This document shows, in pieces, positions 12,742 to 24,934 of a stretch of 64,000 nt of DNA. The notes under the pieces were generated by a model that searched no databases, was not told the DNA's origin, and saw nothing but the letters and a program-made list of their open reading frames with translations. The stretch comes from Ashinkailepas kermadecensis. Taxonomy: Eukaryota; Arthropoda; Thecostraca; Neolepadidae. The number at the start of each line of letters is the position of its first letter. Position 1 is the stretch's first letter. The stretch is taken from positions 1-64,000 of the forward strand of contig JAOTOM010003679.1 of assembly GCA_034440615.1 (NCBI GenBank), written 5' to 3'. Made by a program: the position numbers and the translations under genes.

Positions 12742-13365
12742 GGGGGAAAAAAAGTATATATATATATAGCCCGGGCAAAAGACTGAAATTCGGGCAATCG
12801 AAAAATCGAGCAAAAAAGAAAAAAAGAAACAAACAAAACAAACAACTACAAAACAAAAAACAAAACAAAACATCGTGTTCTTGCAATGTTCATTTATGGC
12901 GAGGACCCAACCCCAACCCACCCACTACACCCCATACCCCAATCTAGCACCGTCCGGACTGACAGCTTCTTTCGACTACTTCATCTCCGGCTCTCAAACG
13001 ACTCTTCTCTGCCATCTCTACCTCGTCAAACTCCAAGATCAACTCATCTCAACTCTTCAAGACGACTCCGACTCTACTCGAAAATCTATCCACCACCCGG
13101 TAACTAATCCTCCTATCATTCTCCCACTCAACCACAGGAAACAGCCGATATCACCCACAGGTGGCAGGCTGGCCAAACACAACGTCTCTCTCTCTCTCTC
13201 TCGGCTCCGGCAAAGGTGACGTGGCGAACGACATACCGCGCAGGGGTGATCACTGCACGGCCGGAGCGAGTGCGAAGGGAGGGCCGCAGCGCTGGCCCGA
13301 CGGTTGACGACGGCGGTGGCGGCGTTGGTGCGGGCGGCGGATCCAAGTAGGCTGGTTTGACGAGA
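12742..13365 (+). other. Sequence 3' of the LINE, A-rich then C/T-rich
   Basis: G5A7, a short TA run and A/C-rich simple sequence (12742-12870) follow the A-run. Then comes C/T-rich sequence resembling the style of the LINE 5' region, and a CT microsatellite near 13184-13202. I see no gene. It may be the 5' part of another truncated element. Confidence 0.4.
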
Positions 13366-13935
13366 TGTCAGCCAGTGAGTTGGCTGAGGTTGCCGTCAGC
13401 CAGTGGGTCGGCTGAGGTTGCTGAGGCAGCCAGTGGGTCGGCTGAGGTTGCTGTAACGTCAGCCAGGACGTTAGACGATGAGACGTCAGCCAGTGGGTCG
13501 GCGGAAGTTGCAGTCAGCCAGTGGGTCGGCTGAGGTTGCGGAGGCAGCCAGCGGGTCGGCTGAGGTCGCTGCGTCAGCCGACCCACTGGCTGACGCCTCA
13601 TCAACAGGCTCATCGTCTGACGTCCTGGCTGACGTCACGGCATCTGCCGGTTCACCAACGGCGACTTCGCGACGTCACAGCCGACTCACTGGCTGACGTC
13701 TCAGCAACTTCAGCCGACCCACTGGCTGACGCCTCATCAACCGGCTCATCATCTAACGTCCTGGCTGACGTTACATCAACCTCAGCAACTTCCGCCGACC
13801 CACTGGCTGCCGCAGCAACCTCAGCCGACCCACTGGCTGCCTCAGCAACCTCAGCCGACCCACTGGCTGACTGCAACTTCCGCCGACCCACTGGCTGACG
13901 ACTCATCGTCTAACGTCCTGGCTGACGTTACATCA
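13366..13935. repeat. Inverted minisatellite (GTCAGCCAGTGGGTCGGCTG units)
   Basis: A tandem array of about 22-29-bp units with the core CAGCCAGTGGGTCGGCTGAG runs to about 13572. The complementary core CAGCCGACCCACTGGCTGAC then runs from about 13575 to 13935. A longer landmark, CAGCCAGGACGTTAGACGAT, sits at about 13457-13476 and, in reverse, near 13900-13925. The arms therefore correspond in order and not only in core unit. Both strands read as open Ser-Ala-Asp-Pro-Leu-Ala repeats, a consequence of the unit and not evidence of a gene. Confidence 0.75.
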
Positions 13936-13962
13936 ACCTCAGCGACCTCAGCCTACCCCAAT

Positions 13963-14276
13963 TGTGGAGTGTGGGACGCACACTCCACAGGGTCATGGTA
14001 GCCGTTCAGCGTTATTTGCTTCAAACGCGGTGTATATACTGAGCTGTAACCCGTTTTTTTGTGTTCAATTGCGATTACCCTCGCAATTTGGATGAGAGGG
14101 GAAAGTGTCAGACTTTGGTGTCTGTTGTTAGATCGCCGCCGGGCTGCCTCGGCACGTGCGCTAATGCGCCGGGCCACGTGACCCGGGTCGCCGGGGGTGG
14201 CTCGGCGGCGTGTCGTGTCATGCGGGAGTGTGAATACAGGATCCGAAGGTGAAGGTCTGTGACAACAAGTTGTGAC
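13963..14276 (+). repeat. Candidate solo LTR or LTR fragment
   Basis: Starts TGTGGAGTGTG and forms a terminal hairpin with CACACTCCACA, as at 6544. It contains a TATATA-like stretch near 14032 and may end at ACA 14274-14276. Apart from the 26-27-bp hairpin it does not resemble the sequence at 6570-6815, so it belongs to a different family or is highly diverged. No partner LTR or internal coding region follows. Confidence 0.35.
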
Positions 14277-15211
14277 ACTTCCAAAGGTAATTACAATTGA
14301 AAAGTAAGAAGACCAATCAGTAGTAGAACCTGTATCAGTTAGTCCGCAATTCGAAAGCCCATTCAGCACAAATTCAGCAGCTTAGCGCCATACAGAACAT
14401 ATTCGACATCACATTCACGCGTCTCGGTAGCACAATTACCAGCCTGGTGTATGCTTCTGGACATTGGTGCAGCAGCATGATTGGTAGAAGCGGATGCAAA
14501 GGGGGGGGCAATGGGGAATGTGACTTCCTCACCCCACCCAGCTCTCCCCATGAAAAGATCGTCTCCTCGGACCGCTGTGGAGGCGTTTGATTTCGGACAA
14601 AGGAAGTCGATATAGAACAAACAGCAAGTCATGTTTGTTCGGTGTAGGTTATATAATAGCCGTATACCGCCCTAATAATGTCCGGGGCTAAAAGAGAATT
14701 AACAGACCTTTGCATCTGCCACAGGGTAACATCTTGTGTTGGGTCATCCAAGCGTTAATTTTGCGCCGATGTAGAAGTCCACTCAATATGAATGTATAAC
14801 AGCTAAAATGAGCATAGTCTGAGCCACGCAGAAGGTAAAATTCCTAATACCTACCTATCTATCTTAACCTAGCCTTTGCGATATTAGTGAGGGTAGTTGC
14901 ATATCAATAGCAAACATTTCCTCCACAAGTGAACGGGTGACTTGCTTTGTCCCAGTGGTCCCCTAACACGCCTCACCATCCCCTTTTATCGCACTGAATG
15001 CATGATGTTCGGACAATGTTTGCTCTCACTTCCTGAACGAATGTACTGATGATCAAATTTTTCAGATGGCAAATTACAAAGCGTAGGTGTTCAAGGTGAC
15101 CCGTGACTGAGAGGACTTCTCAGGATGATTTACGGGGACGTTGTACCCGACAGTGCAGTACAAGTATAGCGAGGAGTGCATTAGTCTGCCGCGATTGGAT
15201 GAACCGTAGGT
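14277..15211. other. Unannotated intergenic stretch
   Basis: Mixed-composition DNA with no long frame, no domain I recognise and no clear repeat. Short open frames on both strands look random. Confidence 0.4.
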
Positions 15212-15219
15212 ACCACGCG

Positions 15220-15873
15220 CACTGGCGGATCTAGCCCATCGGTTTGGGGTGGGGAAACTTTCTGTTTTCGGCGTCAGCCCCCCCCCCCTCTCCCAGTGGC
15301 GTACCAAGGAATTACATCAGGTGAGGGGTCGAAAGGATTTTGAGGGTGCCCATTCTCCCACTATTTTTTGGTTAAAAGAACCAGATTTCGACCACTATTT
15401 GGCAAAGGGGTTGATTAAAAAAAATTAGTGACAACATAATTTCCTGCGTAGGGGCCACAGCCTACCTCCACCATGTCTAAGTTACCGGATTTTTATTCTT
15501 GTTTACCAAAACGTTCACGTTCACGTTCAACGTCTTGCACCACGTGAACGTTCGTGCACGTGTACACACTGGTGGATCCGATTTTGTCAACTTTTGCTGT
15601 AAGCAGAACTTGAGCAGCATGGAGCCCTCGATGTGTGTCAAAATCTATTATGCTACGATATTGGCTTCCAAACAATTATAAAAAATACATTTAAAATTGC
15701 AGATTCCTTCATTCAGACGCTATTTTTTAACCTCGGCAAAGGTAACTGCATTTTAATTTAGTTTACTTCTGTTGTTTTTTTGGGGGAGGCCAAAAGACAC
15801 TATTGCCCCCCCCCCCTTTTAAGCGATTTGGTGGGGCCATGACCGGAATGGCCCCTCCCTGGATCCGCTAGTG
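15220..15873. mobile_element. hAT-like non-autonomous DNA transposon (MITE) with 8-bp TSD
   Basis: The left end is CACTGGCGGATCTAGC. The right end, read on the other strand, is CACTAGCGGATCCAGG: 13 of 16 bases match. The element is flanked on both sides by ACCACGCG (15212-15219 and 15874-15881), an exact 8-bp target duplication as left by hAT-superfamily transposases. It is 654 bp long with no transposase frame. A CAGTGGCGTACCAAGG motif near 15293 looks like the end of a second nested MITE, but I found no partner end. Confidence 0.8.
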
Positions 15874-15881
15874 ACCACGCG

Positions 15882-16884
15882 CCACTTCGCTGATACCTGT
15901 TTGCCATCATGCTCACAGAGATCCTGAGATGCACTCCGTCTTGTAGGTACCGCATATAAGAGTCAAGAACGAACATTGAGTGAGAAAACATGACACAATA
16001 TACAAAAGGGTATTTCCCTAGATTATCCACCACAGCCATATGAAAGTCCCTTCACTGTCTTCCTGTCCATCGCGCGGCAGGAAGATTCGAGTGAACATGT
16101 TGGGCAGACGTACTGTCGCCCGATAGGATTTTGTGACGTCACGACTGTATGCGACTTGTGGCCGAATAGTTTTACATCTGATTTGCCTTGGTAAGCACTG
16201 TTGGTGCTCTGTTGTTTACGGTACCTTGTTCGTGGTGAGTCACAGGTAATTTGTAAGCATAATTTATAAGGGGTGGAATAGCCGGACAAAGTCAGTTATA
16301 TTTACTGGAAGAATTGAATGCCTTGAGTGGGAGGCTAAAATATATACTCGCAAATGTTATATAGGTGGGTACCTAGTATGTCAAGTCAACTAACAAGTCG
16401 ATGATTGGAAAGGAAACCCAATGTCCAATTATCCAAAATTGCTACAAACCAGGCAGAATTGTGTTGATCATTGCAACACCTTAAAATTATGCTACGGTTC
16501 ATAATTAACGGGATTATTTGGTGTTTGTCTTTTCAGGTTTTTATGTAGCTTTTTCCTAGATCCTTTGTAGTACACCTAGGTAGGTACCTACCTACCTATC
16601 AAAAATAATTGTCACTTGTAGGTACCTACCTACCTCTCATGCATCTTGTAGTCATGCGCTGCCTCATCACTGGAGTGTGCAGTACCACACCTATTAACTA
16701 CCAGTCTCTGGGCATAGGCCAACCTCCCTATCCTCTAACACTGAAAAACTCTACAACTTGTTAGATATCACTTTAGGACAAAAACATAGCACAATTATCC
16801 CACCAATCTTGTCTGATCTAACTTCACCCTCCCCAGATTTGGTACATGTATAGCGAATGAGCAAATGTAGGAACCAATAAGACA
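15882..16884. other. Intergenic stretch with TAGGTACCTA microsatellites
   Basis: No gene is visible. Two short blocks of GTAGGTACCTACCTACC type (about 16570-16600 and 16617-16636) are self-complementary and recur at 48985-49175. The 3' end of the stretch leads into the truncated LINE coding region. Confidence 0.5.
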
Positions 16885-18984
16885 TTGATTCCTAATTTTG
16901 CTAAAGGGAATTACAATGAGTTCAGGATCTTCCTGAATGAAATTGATTGGGAAGACTTATTGAAAGGCTTAGATGCTTATGAAATGTGGAGAATGATAAA
17001 ATATAAACTATTTCAAGGTCAGGATAGGTTCATTCCCAATAGGCAAATTAGATTAACCAGGGTTCAGCTCCCTTCATGGCTGACCAGGGAAGTAAAGCAT
17101 TTACTGGAGTCAAAGAAGCAGGCATTCAAGAAACTAAAATATGCTAACTCTGAGGTAAACCTCAAATCATATCAAATAGCTAGAAATAAAGTTAGGAGGT
17201 GTGTTAGGGCATCTAAAAGACTGGCTGAAATCAAATTAGCTCAGGAATGTTCAGCAGGTAATGCTAAGAGATTCTTTAGTTTCTACAAATTTAAGGCTAA
17301 AAAGTGTGGTGTAGGACCACTGGAGGTAGATGGGGAATTAGTGGTTGATGATTGTGATATTGTGGAATCCTTAAGCAAGCAATTCTCATCAGTCTTTACC
17401 CAGGATAATTCTGGTAGAATAGAAACAACTGAATCATATGCCATGACAGGTGATAGGTTGGAGTATCTTACAATAACTACAGAAGCTGTAGAAAAGCAGT
17501 TGCAGAATATAAAGCCTAATAAAGCTTCTGGACCAGATGATATATATGCTAGGGTCTTAGTAGAGTGTGCTAAAGCTTTAGCAGTTCCTCTAGGTATACT
17601 TTTCAGGCGGTCTATGGAATACTCTGAAGTGCCTGAAGATTGGAGAAATGCAAATGTAGTTCCAATTTTCAAAAAGGGAAGTATGAAGTGTGTAGGGAAC
17701 AACAGGCCAGTCAGTTTGACCTCAATAGTTTGCAAGGTACTAGAAAAACTGGTTAAACAGTAATGTTCAGATTCATCTTGATAGGCACAATCTTTTAAGG
17801 GATACTCAACATGGATTTCGATCTTGAAGGTCTTGTTTAACTAACCTTTTGGAGTTCATGGAGTATGTTACTAAAGAAGTAGACAATCAAAACAGGATGG
17901 ATGTTGTGTACTTGGACTTTAGCAAAGCTTTTGATAAAGTTCCACATAGGAGGCTAATTCATCAACTACAGCAACATGGGATTGTTGGAAAAGTTCTAGG
18001 TTAGATTGAAGCATGGTTGAGGGGAAGGAAACAAAGGGTAATGTTAAATGGATGTAAATCTGATTGGAAGGATGTTCTGAGTGGAGTACCACAGGGCTCT
18101 GTTCTAGGGCCACTTCTCTTTATCATCTTTGTAAATAACATTGAGGTAGGGCTGAGGAATAGAGTGTTCAAATTTGCTGATGACATCAAACTGGTAGGAG
18201 TGGCAAACAGTTGTGATCAATCTAGTAATATTCAACTAGACTTGGAGGACCTAAAAAAGTGGGCTGATCAATGGCAGATGTCTTTTAACTATGACAAGTG
18301 TAAGGTTATGCATCTGGGGTCTGGAGGTGAGACTTTCAGATATACAATGGGAGGGAGGGAACTGGATGTTATTGAAGAGGAAAGGGACTTAGGTGTGTTG
18401 GTTTCAAATGACCTTAAAGCAGAGAAACAATGTAGCTCAGCTAGGAACAGGGCACTCAGAATGCTGGGACTCATTAATAGAAGTGTGATGTATAAGAGCA
18501 AGGAAGTCATGAAAAAACTGTACTTAGCATATGTGCGACCCCACTTGGAATATTCTGTGCAAGCTTGGAGCCCCTACCTAGAAAAAGATATAGACAAGTT
18601 AGAAAGAGTGCAATGCAAAGCAACTAAACTCATCAGTGGACTAGGTAGCTTAGAATATGGAGAAAGGCTTGTGGCATTAGATATGTACTCACTCAAGTAT
18701 AGGAGATTAAGGGGGACATGATTGAAATGTACAAAATTGTTAAAGGACTAGATCAGGTCAATTTAAATGGTGCTCTTCAGTTTAAAGTATCACACAGGGG
18801 TCACCAACTCAGGTTAGACAAGTTGAGGTGTAGGACAGTTAAGCGACAGCAGGTCTTCAGTCAAAGGGTTGTTGATCAGTGGAATGGGCTGCCTGCTGAT
18901 GTTGTGGGGAGTTCCTCATTGAATGTATTTAAAAGTAGGGTGGACAAATTTTTTGGGCAGGAAAATCTTGTTTTTGATTTCTAA
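16885..18984 (+). pseudogene. CR1-like LINE ORF2, 5'-truncated, with stops
   Basis: This is a reverse transcriptase region without endonuclease. Recognisable blocks are KASGPDDIYARVL (about 17520), NNRPVSLTS (about 17700), YLDFSKAFDKVPH (about 17910), GVPQGSVLGPLLF (about 18085) and the FADD form of the catalytic box (about 18173), typical of CR1/L2-type elements. A C-terminal segment ends at 18984. The frame is broken by stops near 17761, 17830 and 18003 and by frame changes near 17.76 and 18.71 kb. It is a dead 5'-truncated copy. The first codon given is only the start of the open stretch. Confidence 0.85.
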
Positions 18985-19284
18985 TTTGGATGGAGGGGAT
19001 AATATTTATGTTAAATGTGCACAGCACAGACCCCTTTAAGCAGGGGCTATGGTAGCACAATGGGTATGATGGGAGGAGCTTGCAATTGTTGAGGGTGTTA
19101 TGCAATAGCAAGTGGATGATGCTAGATAGGCTGGGATATATAGCTTCCTAGGAACTTGGGATTAGGGATTGATTGGGGTGAGAATATGCACATTTATAGT
19201 ACCTTTTCTAGATAGGCTTAACCCAGATGGGCCCCTGTGGCTCTTATTAAGCCTTAACACTTTATGACTTTATGACTTTATGAG
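18985..19284 (+). repeat. CR1-like LINE 3' UTR with TTTATGAC tail
   Basis: Sequence from the ORF2 stop to a tandem tail of ACTTTATG units at about 19259-19284. The same 3' UTR and tail recur at 19740-20336, and the tail alone at about 37700-37727, which defines the family's 3' end. Short tandem tails in place of poly(A) are known for CR1-type LINEs. Confidence 0.75.
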
Positions 19285-19387
19285 TGTAGCATTGCTCTTC
19301 AAACCAGGGTCCAGGCTCACAATGAAGTTTCTGGAGGTATCCCCACCCCCACAAACTTATCTCCTGTGCCTATGAATATATAGAAGA
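19285..19387. other. Spacer between LINE tail and SINE
   Basis: About 100 bp of ordinary sequence with nothing recognisable. Confidence 0.4.
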
Positions 19388-19585
19388 GGGGACGAGTGGT
19401 CTAGGGGCAAGATGCTCGTCTCACAATCAAAAGATTGTGGGTTCGAGTCTCACCTGTCACTACTCTTCGCCCACGACCAATCGACGTGAGAGATTGGCGA
19501 CGGTTTAAACAATTAACTGTTATGGGCGCCAAATGACCATGTAGTCGGCGCGCCCTTAAGCCCAAATAATCAATCAATCAATCAA
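19388..19585 (+). mobile_element. tRNA-derived SINE, full-length type
   Basis: The head resembles a tRNA: box A in GAGTGGTCTAGGGGCAAGAT and box B in GGGTTCGAGTC near 19440. A conserved body follows (CTCTTCGCC, CGACCAATCGACGTGAGAG), then GCGCGCCCTTAAGCCC and a short (AATC)n tail. RNA polymerase III would transcribe it from the internal boxes. It is clearly related to the copies at 26521 and 51146, but its 3' half differs from theirs (GCGCCCTTAAGCCC against GACGTGTCGTAAA). It abuts the second CR1 fragment. Confidence 0.8.
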
Positions 19586-20336
19586 CAGGTCTTCAGTCAA
19601 AGGGTTGTTGATCAGTGGAATGGGCTGCCTGCTGATGTTGTCGGGAGTTCCTCATTGAATGTATTTAAAAATAGGGTGGACAAATTTTTTAGACAGGAAA
19701 ATCTTGTTTTTTAGTTTGAATTTGTGATGGAAGTTGTGAGATTTATGTTAAGTAAGTATGCATGGCACGGACCCCTTTAAGACATGATGCAGTTTGAAAA
19801 TTATTGATGAGGCATTCAATCCACATGTGTTAAGAGGGATCAGGGGAATAGGGCTGGATAGCTAGGGTAGATAGGCATTGATAGGTGTGTGGGATATTGG
19901 TGGACTGGTTTCTTCAGGATGTGGGATGGTTGGGGTGGGTCTTTTTACCAGGCTTATGGTATCTTCCATTTACAGACTTAACTGGATGGGCCCTTGGGTC
20001 TCTTATTAAGTCTAAATGCTTCATAACGTTATATAGGGTGTACCTAGCAGTGGATTCAGCACCTTCCTTCAGGATGTGATGCTGATGAGATTGGCTATGG
20101 TAGCACAATGGGTATGATTGGAGGAGTTTGTAATCATTGAGTGTGTTATGCAATAGCAAGTGAATGGTGCTAGATAGGCTGGGATATATAGCTCCCTAGG
20201 AACTTGAGATAAGGGATTGATTGGGTGAGCATATGTACATTTCTAGTACCTTTCCTAGATAGGCTTAACCCAGATGGGCCCCTGTGGCTCTTATTTAAGC
20301 CTTAACACTTTATGACTTATGACTTTATGACTTTAT
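19586..20336 (+). mobile_element. CR1-like LINE 3' fragment (second copy)
   Basis: Only the last about 45 codons of ORF2 (QRVVDQWNGLPADVVGSS region) and the 3' UTR are present. They closely match 18850-19284 and end in the same ATGACTTTATGAC tail at about 20310-20336. It is severely 5'-truncated, as is usual for CR1 copies. Confidence 0.8.
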
Positions 20337-20389
20337 TATTGCAGATCAAGGTAAAAATTGATTCTTTGGAATCTTTGTCTAATATGGTG

Positions 20390-22370
20390 TATTTTAATGT
20401 GAAAAGATGATGTGACCACTCATTTTCTTTGCAAATCATTACTTTTCAGTTGGCAAAGAAATACACAATCATAATCTTCACTCTACAAATATAGTCAATT
20501 GCATATAATTATCTGTGCCTGGTGTATCACAGATATGATAAAGAAGAAGTTCTACACTTCATGCACTTGATTCAATGCTCTTTGACATCAAAAACCTTAT
20601 GTTTCTGGCTTAATTCCATAGTCATTCCTGACAAGAAATATTTGCAGCCACACATGTCTGTAGCCTTTGATCAAGGCCAGAAGCTCCTTGCTATGCTGTT
20701 AACATTAATGGCAGTGGTAGCAATGTTCACAAGATTTGATGATTTCAAGGCAGAGAAGTTTGTTTCGGAGGATTCTGATTTTATGGCTAGGTTAGGTTAG
20801 ATTATATTATATTATATTATATTATGCTTAATATATTGTATATATTATGCTATGTTATCTTAGTCTAGGTTAGGTTAGGTTATTTTATTTCTTATATGAT
20901 TTATCTGTTCATATGTCATTTTTTTCAAATCTTGATTGATTGAGCAGTAAAGACAAACAAGAAACCACATGCAGCCACACATATCAACATAAGTTTAGCT
21001 TCATGGTGTATCGGTTGTGCTCCAGCATTTCACATAATTATTCAGCTTTCTTTTGAGGACAACCACACAAGTTTATAATTTTTCTGATAACACAGTGTCG
21101 TTCACAGTGAGGTTATTTGCTCAAATTGTTCCAAGGTTTGCCAGAATTTGTTTTAAGGAATTTCACAGCCACATGATTCATAATTTCCTTCCCTAAGCAT
21201 CTAAGCTTTATAAGCTGCAGTCTGAACGCAGTGCTGGTCAGTCCAATACCATTGTTTTACAAATGGACGATCCACAGCCTGGACCATCCCATTAAGGTAT
21301 GTAAATGTGTGCAGTGTTAACTCACCAAATACCATTCATATTGTAGTATATTTCCTCTGTATCATGCCTATGTCATCAATTGTATCAACCACCATTGACT
21401 TAAAAGTAATCATTTGCGGAGAAAATGAGTGATCATCGTCAACATCGTCTTTTTCACGTTAAAATACACCTTATAAAAAAATCAAAAGAATCAAATTTTA
21501 CCTTGATCTGCAAATTTGGCAAGTATTTCTGTCAAAAACTAGTTTTTGTGGTATTTTCTGGTGTGATTTTAATGAATTTGACACTAGTTTCTCTGTATTG
21601 TTGCAGTTTAAGGTACCTACAAGATATACATTTTACCTCCATGAAGCAAACAAAGGGGTTAAGTTAGGTTAGGCTAGGCTAGATTATCTTTCTGTTGATT
21701 TTTTTAATTGGAACTTTTTGATAAAATCAGTTTTTGTTGAGGTTGGTTTTTTTTTTCAAGCTGAACTTTTTTAAAATAAATTGTTTGATAATTTTACATT
21801 TTTCAAAGAATTTGTAATTGTGCATGGAATAGCAACTTCCATTCCATAACATAACCTAACATAGGTTAGGTTAGGTTATGTTATGTTTTTTCTTTGTTTT
21901 GAACATTACTTTTTATGTTATGCTACCAAACTCCAAGCCCCGTTTTGGGTATTAGCCTCACAACCGAAGTGTACATATTTACACATGAAATGAGTGGTTG
22001 CATTATATTAGCCACATTCATAATCCTCGCATTGGAGAAAAAAATCAGAGTTAAGAAATTACCTGAAACTGCAAATTCACCCATTTGTCTTGGAAATGAC
22101 AATGTTTCAAGAAATAAGCAGTTCAAGGTGAAGTACTTATATCTCAAAATGTGTCAAAAGTCAAAAGTCAGTTTACCAAGACAAGAACAACACATTGATT
22201 CAAATAGCATTCAAAAACATGAAACAAAAACATTAACAATGCAGATACATTTATTCCCTCTTTCCCAAGCAACATATGTAAGAAAATGTGGGCAGAATAT
22301 GGGATTTGGATGGGGTAATATACTATGAAGAATAATGGAAAATTGTAAAATACAAAACCTAACCTAACTT
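20390..22370. repeat. TTAGG-rich dispersed repeat, second locus
   Basis: Shares the modules of the 1-2205 repeat: CATTTTACCTCCATGAAGCAAACAAAG followed by TTAGGTTAGGCTAGG (about 21630-21680), and AACATTACTTTT..., ATGAGTGG and CACATTCATAA near 21900-22025. A TATAT/ATTAT stretch lies at 20800-20840. No domain-bearing frame is present; the 137-aa open frame at 21915-22328 is repeat sequence. 21000-21590 holds nothing I recognise. Confidence 0.65.
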
Positions 22371-22604
22371 ACTGATGTTTGATTGCCTAGAACCCACTGA
22401 TGTTGGATTCCCATAAAACATACTGATGTTGGGATTGTCTGAAACAAACTGATGTTGGGTTGTGCAATATCATTATATCACCAAAGGAGTCTGTATCATC
22501 CACTGTCAATGCTGAGTGGTGTGATTTGAAGTAGTGAATATTTTGCTTACATGTGATTTCCCAAAGAAGTGGTAGAGTGGTAGGTTGTTAGGTAAGCTTT
22601 AACA

Positions 22605-22810
22605 AGTCCAGTCCAGACTTGTGCTCGACTCAAATTTTTTGAATCGGCTCACATTTGACTCGTAGATCTTGAGATCCGATTCAACTCATGATTCACAGCA
22701 GGTCAAAATTATTTGATTCGACTCAATTCAGACTCAGAGCTACAGAGATCCGATTCAACTCATGACTCAAACATAAATTTGAATCGATTCAGATCCGACT
22801 CAATGGTATC
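22605..22810. repeat. GACTC/GAGTC-rich block (left)
   Basis: Many irregular repeats of GATTCAACTCATGACTC type. A matching block occurs at 24935-25110. The two could be the ends of one 2.5-kb element or two fragments of a satellite-like sequence. Confidence 0.45.
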
Positions 22811-22852
22811 ACTCATAAGCCGTATGATTTTGTGTGCACTGCTCACACACTA

Positions 22853-22982
<130 letters not shown>

Positions 22983-23158
22983 GAGGTGAAAACAAAGTTA
23001 TAGCAAAAATAATTTATTTGACAGACAGTTTGATGTCAATTCATCTTCATCTGTCTAATTAAAGAAGGGAATCAGTATTTATTCACACTAACGAAGATGC
23101 TCCAACATCGAAACATCTGTTGGATATATTATTTTTGCTATAACTTTGTTTTCACCTC
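22983..23158. repeat. Inverted repeat with hammerhead-like motif
   Basis: The outer 31 bp of the arms (22983-23013 and 23128-23158) are perfectly complementary, starting GAGGTGAAAACAAAGTTATA on the left. Imperfect complementarity continues inward to about 23055 and 23082. The right arm contains CTAACGA (23088-23094), a GATG/CATC stem (23096-23109) and GAAA (23110-23113). This resembles a hammerhead ribozyme core with one core base changed (G to A). The 45507 locus has the same architecture. Confidence 0.65.
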
Positions 23159-24934
23159 ACATTATTTATCATTCGTCATGCACTGTAATGGTTGATATAT
23201 AGGATAAATATACAGATAAATGAACATGCATGTGCATAAAGTAATTGACTCAAACAGATTAACGAGCTGAATGGTTGTCAATGCATATGCAAAGTAATGA
23301 GTGCATAATACCTCAATCCACATCAGCATGATGCACATACAACCTAAATCATATACCTGATATGCATCACCACCTAACTGCAACATGGCACCCAGGTTCT
23401 GCACTGCAATAGGTATCTGCACAGAATATGATTGCATTGGTCTGTTGCCCCCACGAAGTTTGTTTGGTAGCAGGCTTGAAGGTTTCCCTTCACCATTGGT
23501 TTACACCCAATTTTACCAACTTTCTCTATGCTATCTTGCATATTTGATGGCAATATAGGGTACTTTGACGTATTCTAATTGAAAAACCTATTCTTTAGCT
23601 TCATCAAAGGGTATCCTAAATGACCCAGTAATAATCGTCCTGCCCAACAATGTGCCATTTCCGGCAGGCTCACCATCAAGTGCCTCCAAAATAAAGGGCT
23701 TGTTCCTGATATTGGTAGGCTCCCTCTACCATCCATTTTACATGTTCAAGTTGTCACCCTCGTTCAAGAGCGAAAGAAAGGACAGTCAAGGGGGTGCTAA
23801 GTGCTCCATAGCTTCTTCTCCCCATTGGCAGGAGAGTTTCAGTTGAGTTGCAAGTTTCAGGAGGGCATTCCTAGACCACAATGGTGTTGTACGTAAATGT
23901 TCAATTATGCATGTATCATCAACAATCCATGCAAGATTCACCAAGAAAGAATGTATCATGCCCTGGGTCTAGCTGGCCTGGAAAAACTGTTTTCAACAAC
24001 TGCTGTATGTCAATGTAGGTAGGGAGGTAAATGTTTGGAAAAATAGGCTGATCCTAGATTTTGGGGATCCTGAATATTATCCTTTCCAGAAAATTATTTG
24101 TTGTTTTTTCATCTGGAAGTTGAAGTTCCTAAGTTATTAACTTTTGACAACGAACTGCTGTGATCACGGAAAAGTGCTCAAAATTCACTGAAATGGGTGA
24201 AAGTTGAGTTACCATGCATAAGGTTTGAATACAAATATTCTCCATACTGGATGACTATAAAATATTCCTCTCCAAACGCCAGATTACAATGCACAAATCC
24301 GACCTTGTCTATGCATGAGAATAAAATGTGTCGGAACAAATGCTCAATGGAAAGAATGGGAAAAGATTATAACTCACCTGATGAGCGGAATACAAATATA
24401 TTTGCTAGGAAGCAAATTAAAGTGACCATTGCGTATGATTTGAGAAAAGTTCTGCAACCAAATTTCTACCATTTTTTTTTTTTTACTTCGAATGACGCCA
24501 TGTGGGCTTGAAGGAAAATTTTTATCTACCTTCTTGTAAAGGTAATATGGGTTTGTTATTTGTCACACAAACTGACGCAATTTATTCAGTGCAAATGGCT
24601 GTTCCAAAAATAAAGTGCATGGTCGTTTCAGTTCCCTATTATTTTTCACATTCACATCCCATTTCTGTGTTGTGTTTCTGGCACTAGAATTGACTCATGC
24701 ATGATACTGATTGTGAATACCAAGCTTAGCATTAATACTTTTTTTGTAGTTATTGTTACCCGTTTTTGGTAAATAACTTAAGTACACCTCATTCTTACTC
24801 ACTGGCAGCTGATAAGTTGACAATTGTAATGCTAAGCATTAATAATTATACTGTGTTTTTACTCCCTACCTTGTCATGGCATACTATTTACAAAGATACA
24901 TGCTTTATATCATTTGTTCATAACTTGCATTTGA
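23159..24934. other. Unannotated intergenic stretch
   Basis: AT-rich sequence with only short open frames on either strand (104 aa at most) and no domain or splice pattern I can support. A T-run lies near 24473-24484. Confidence 0.4.

Noticed and set aside
13478..13906. Ser-Ala-Asp-Pro-Leu-Ala repeat proteins on both strands
   Set aside because: Direct translation of the inverted minisatellite.
21915..22328. 137-aa frame with a signal-like start
   Set aside because: Lies entirely in the TTAGG-type dispersed repeat, and the other copies do not preserve the frame.
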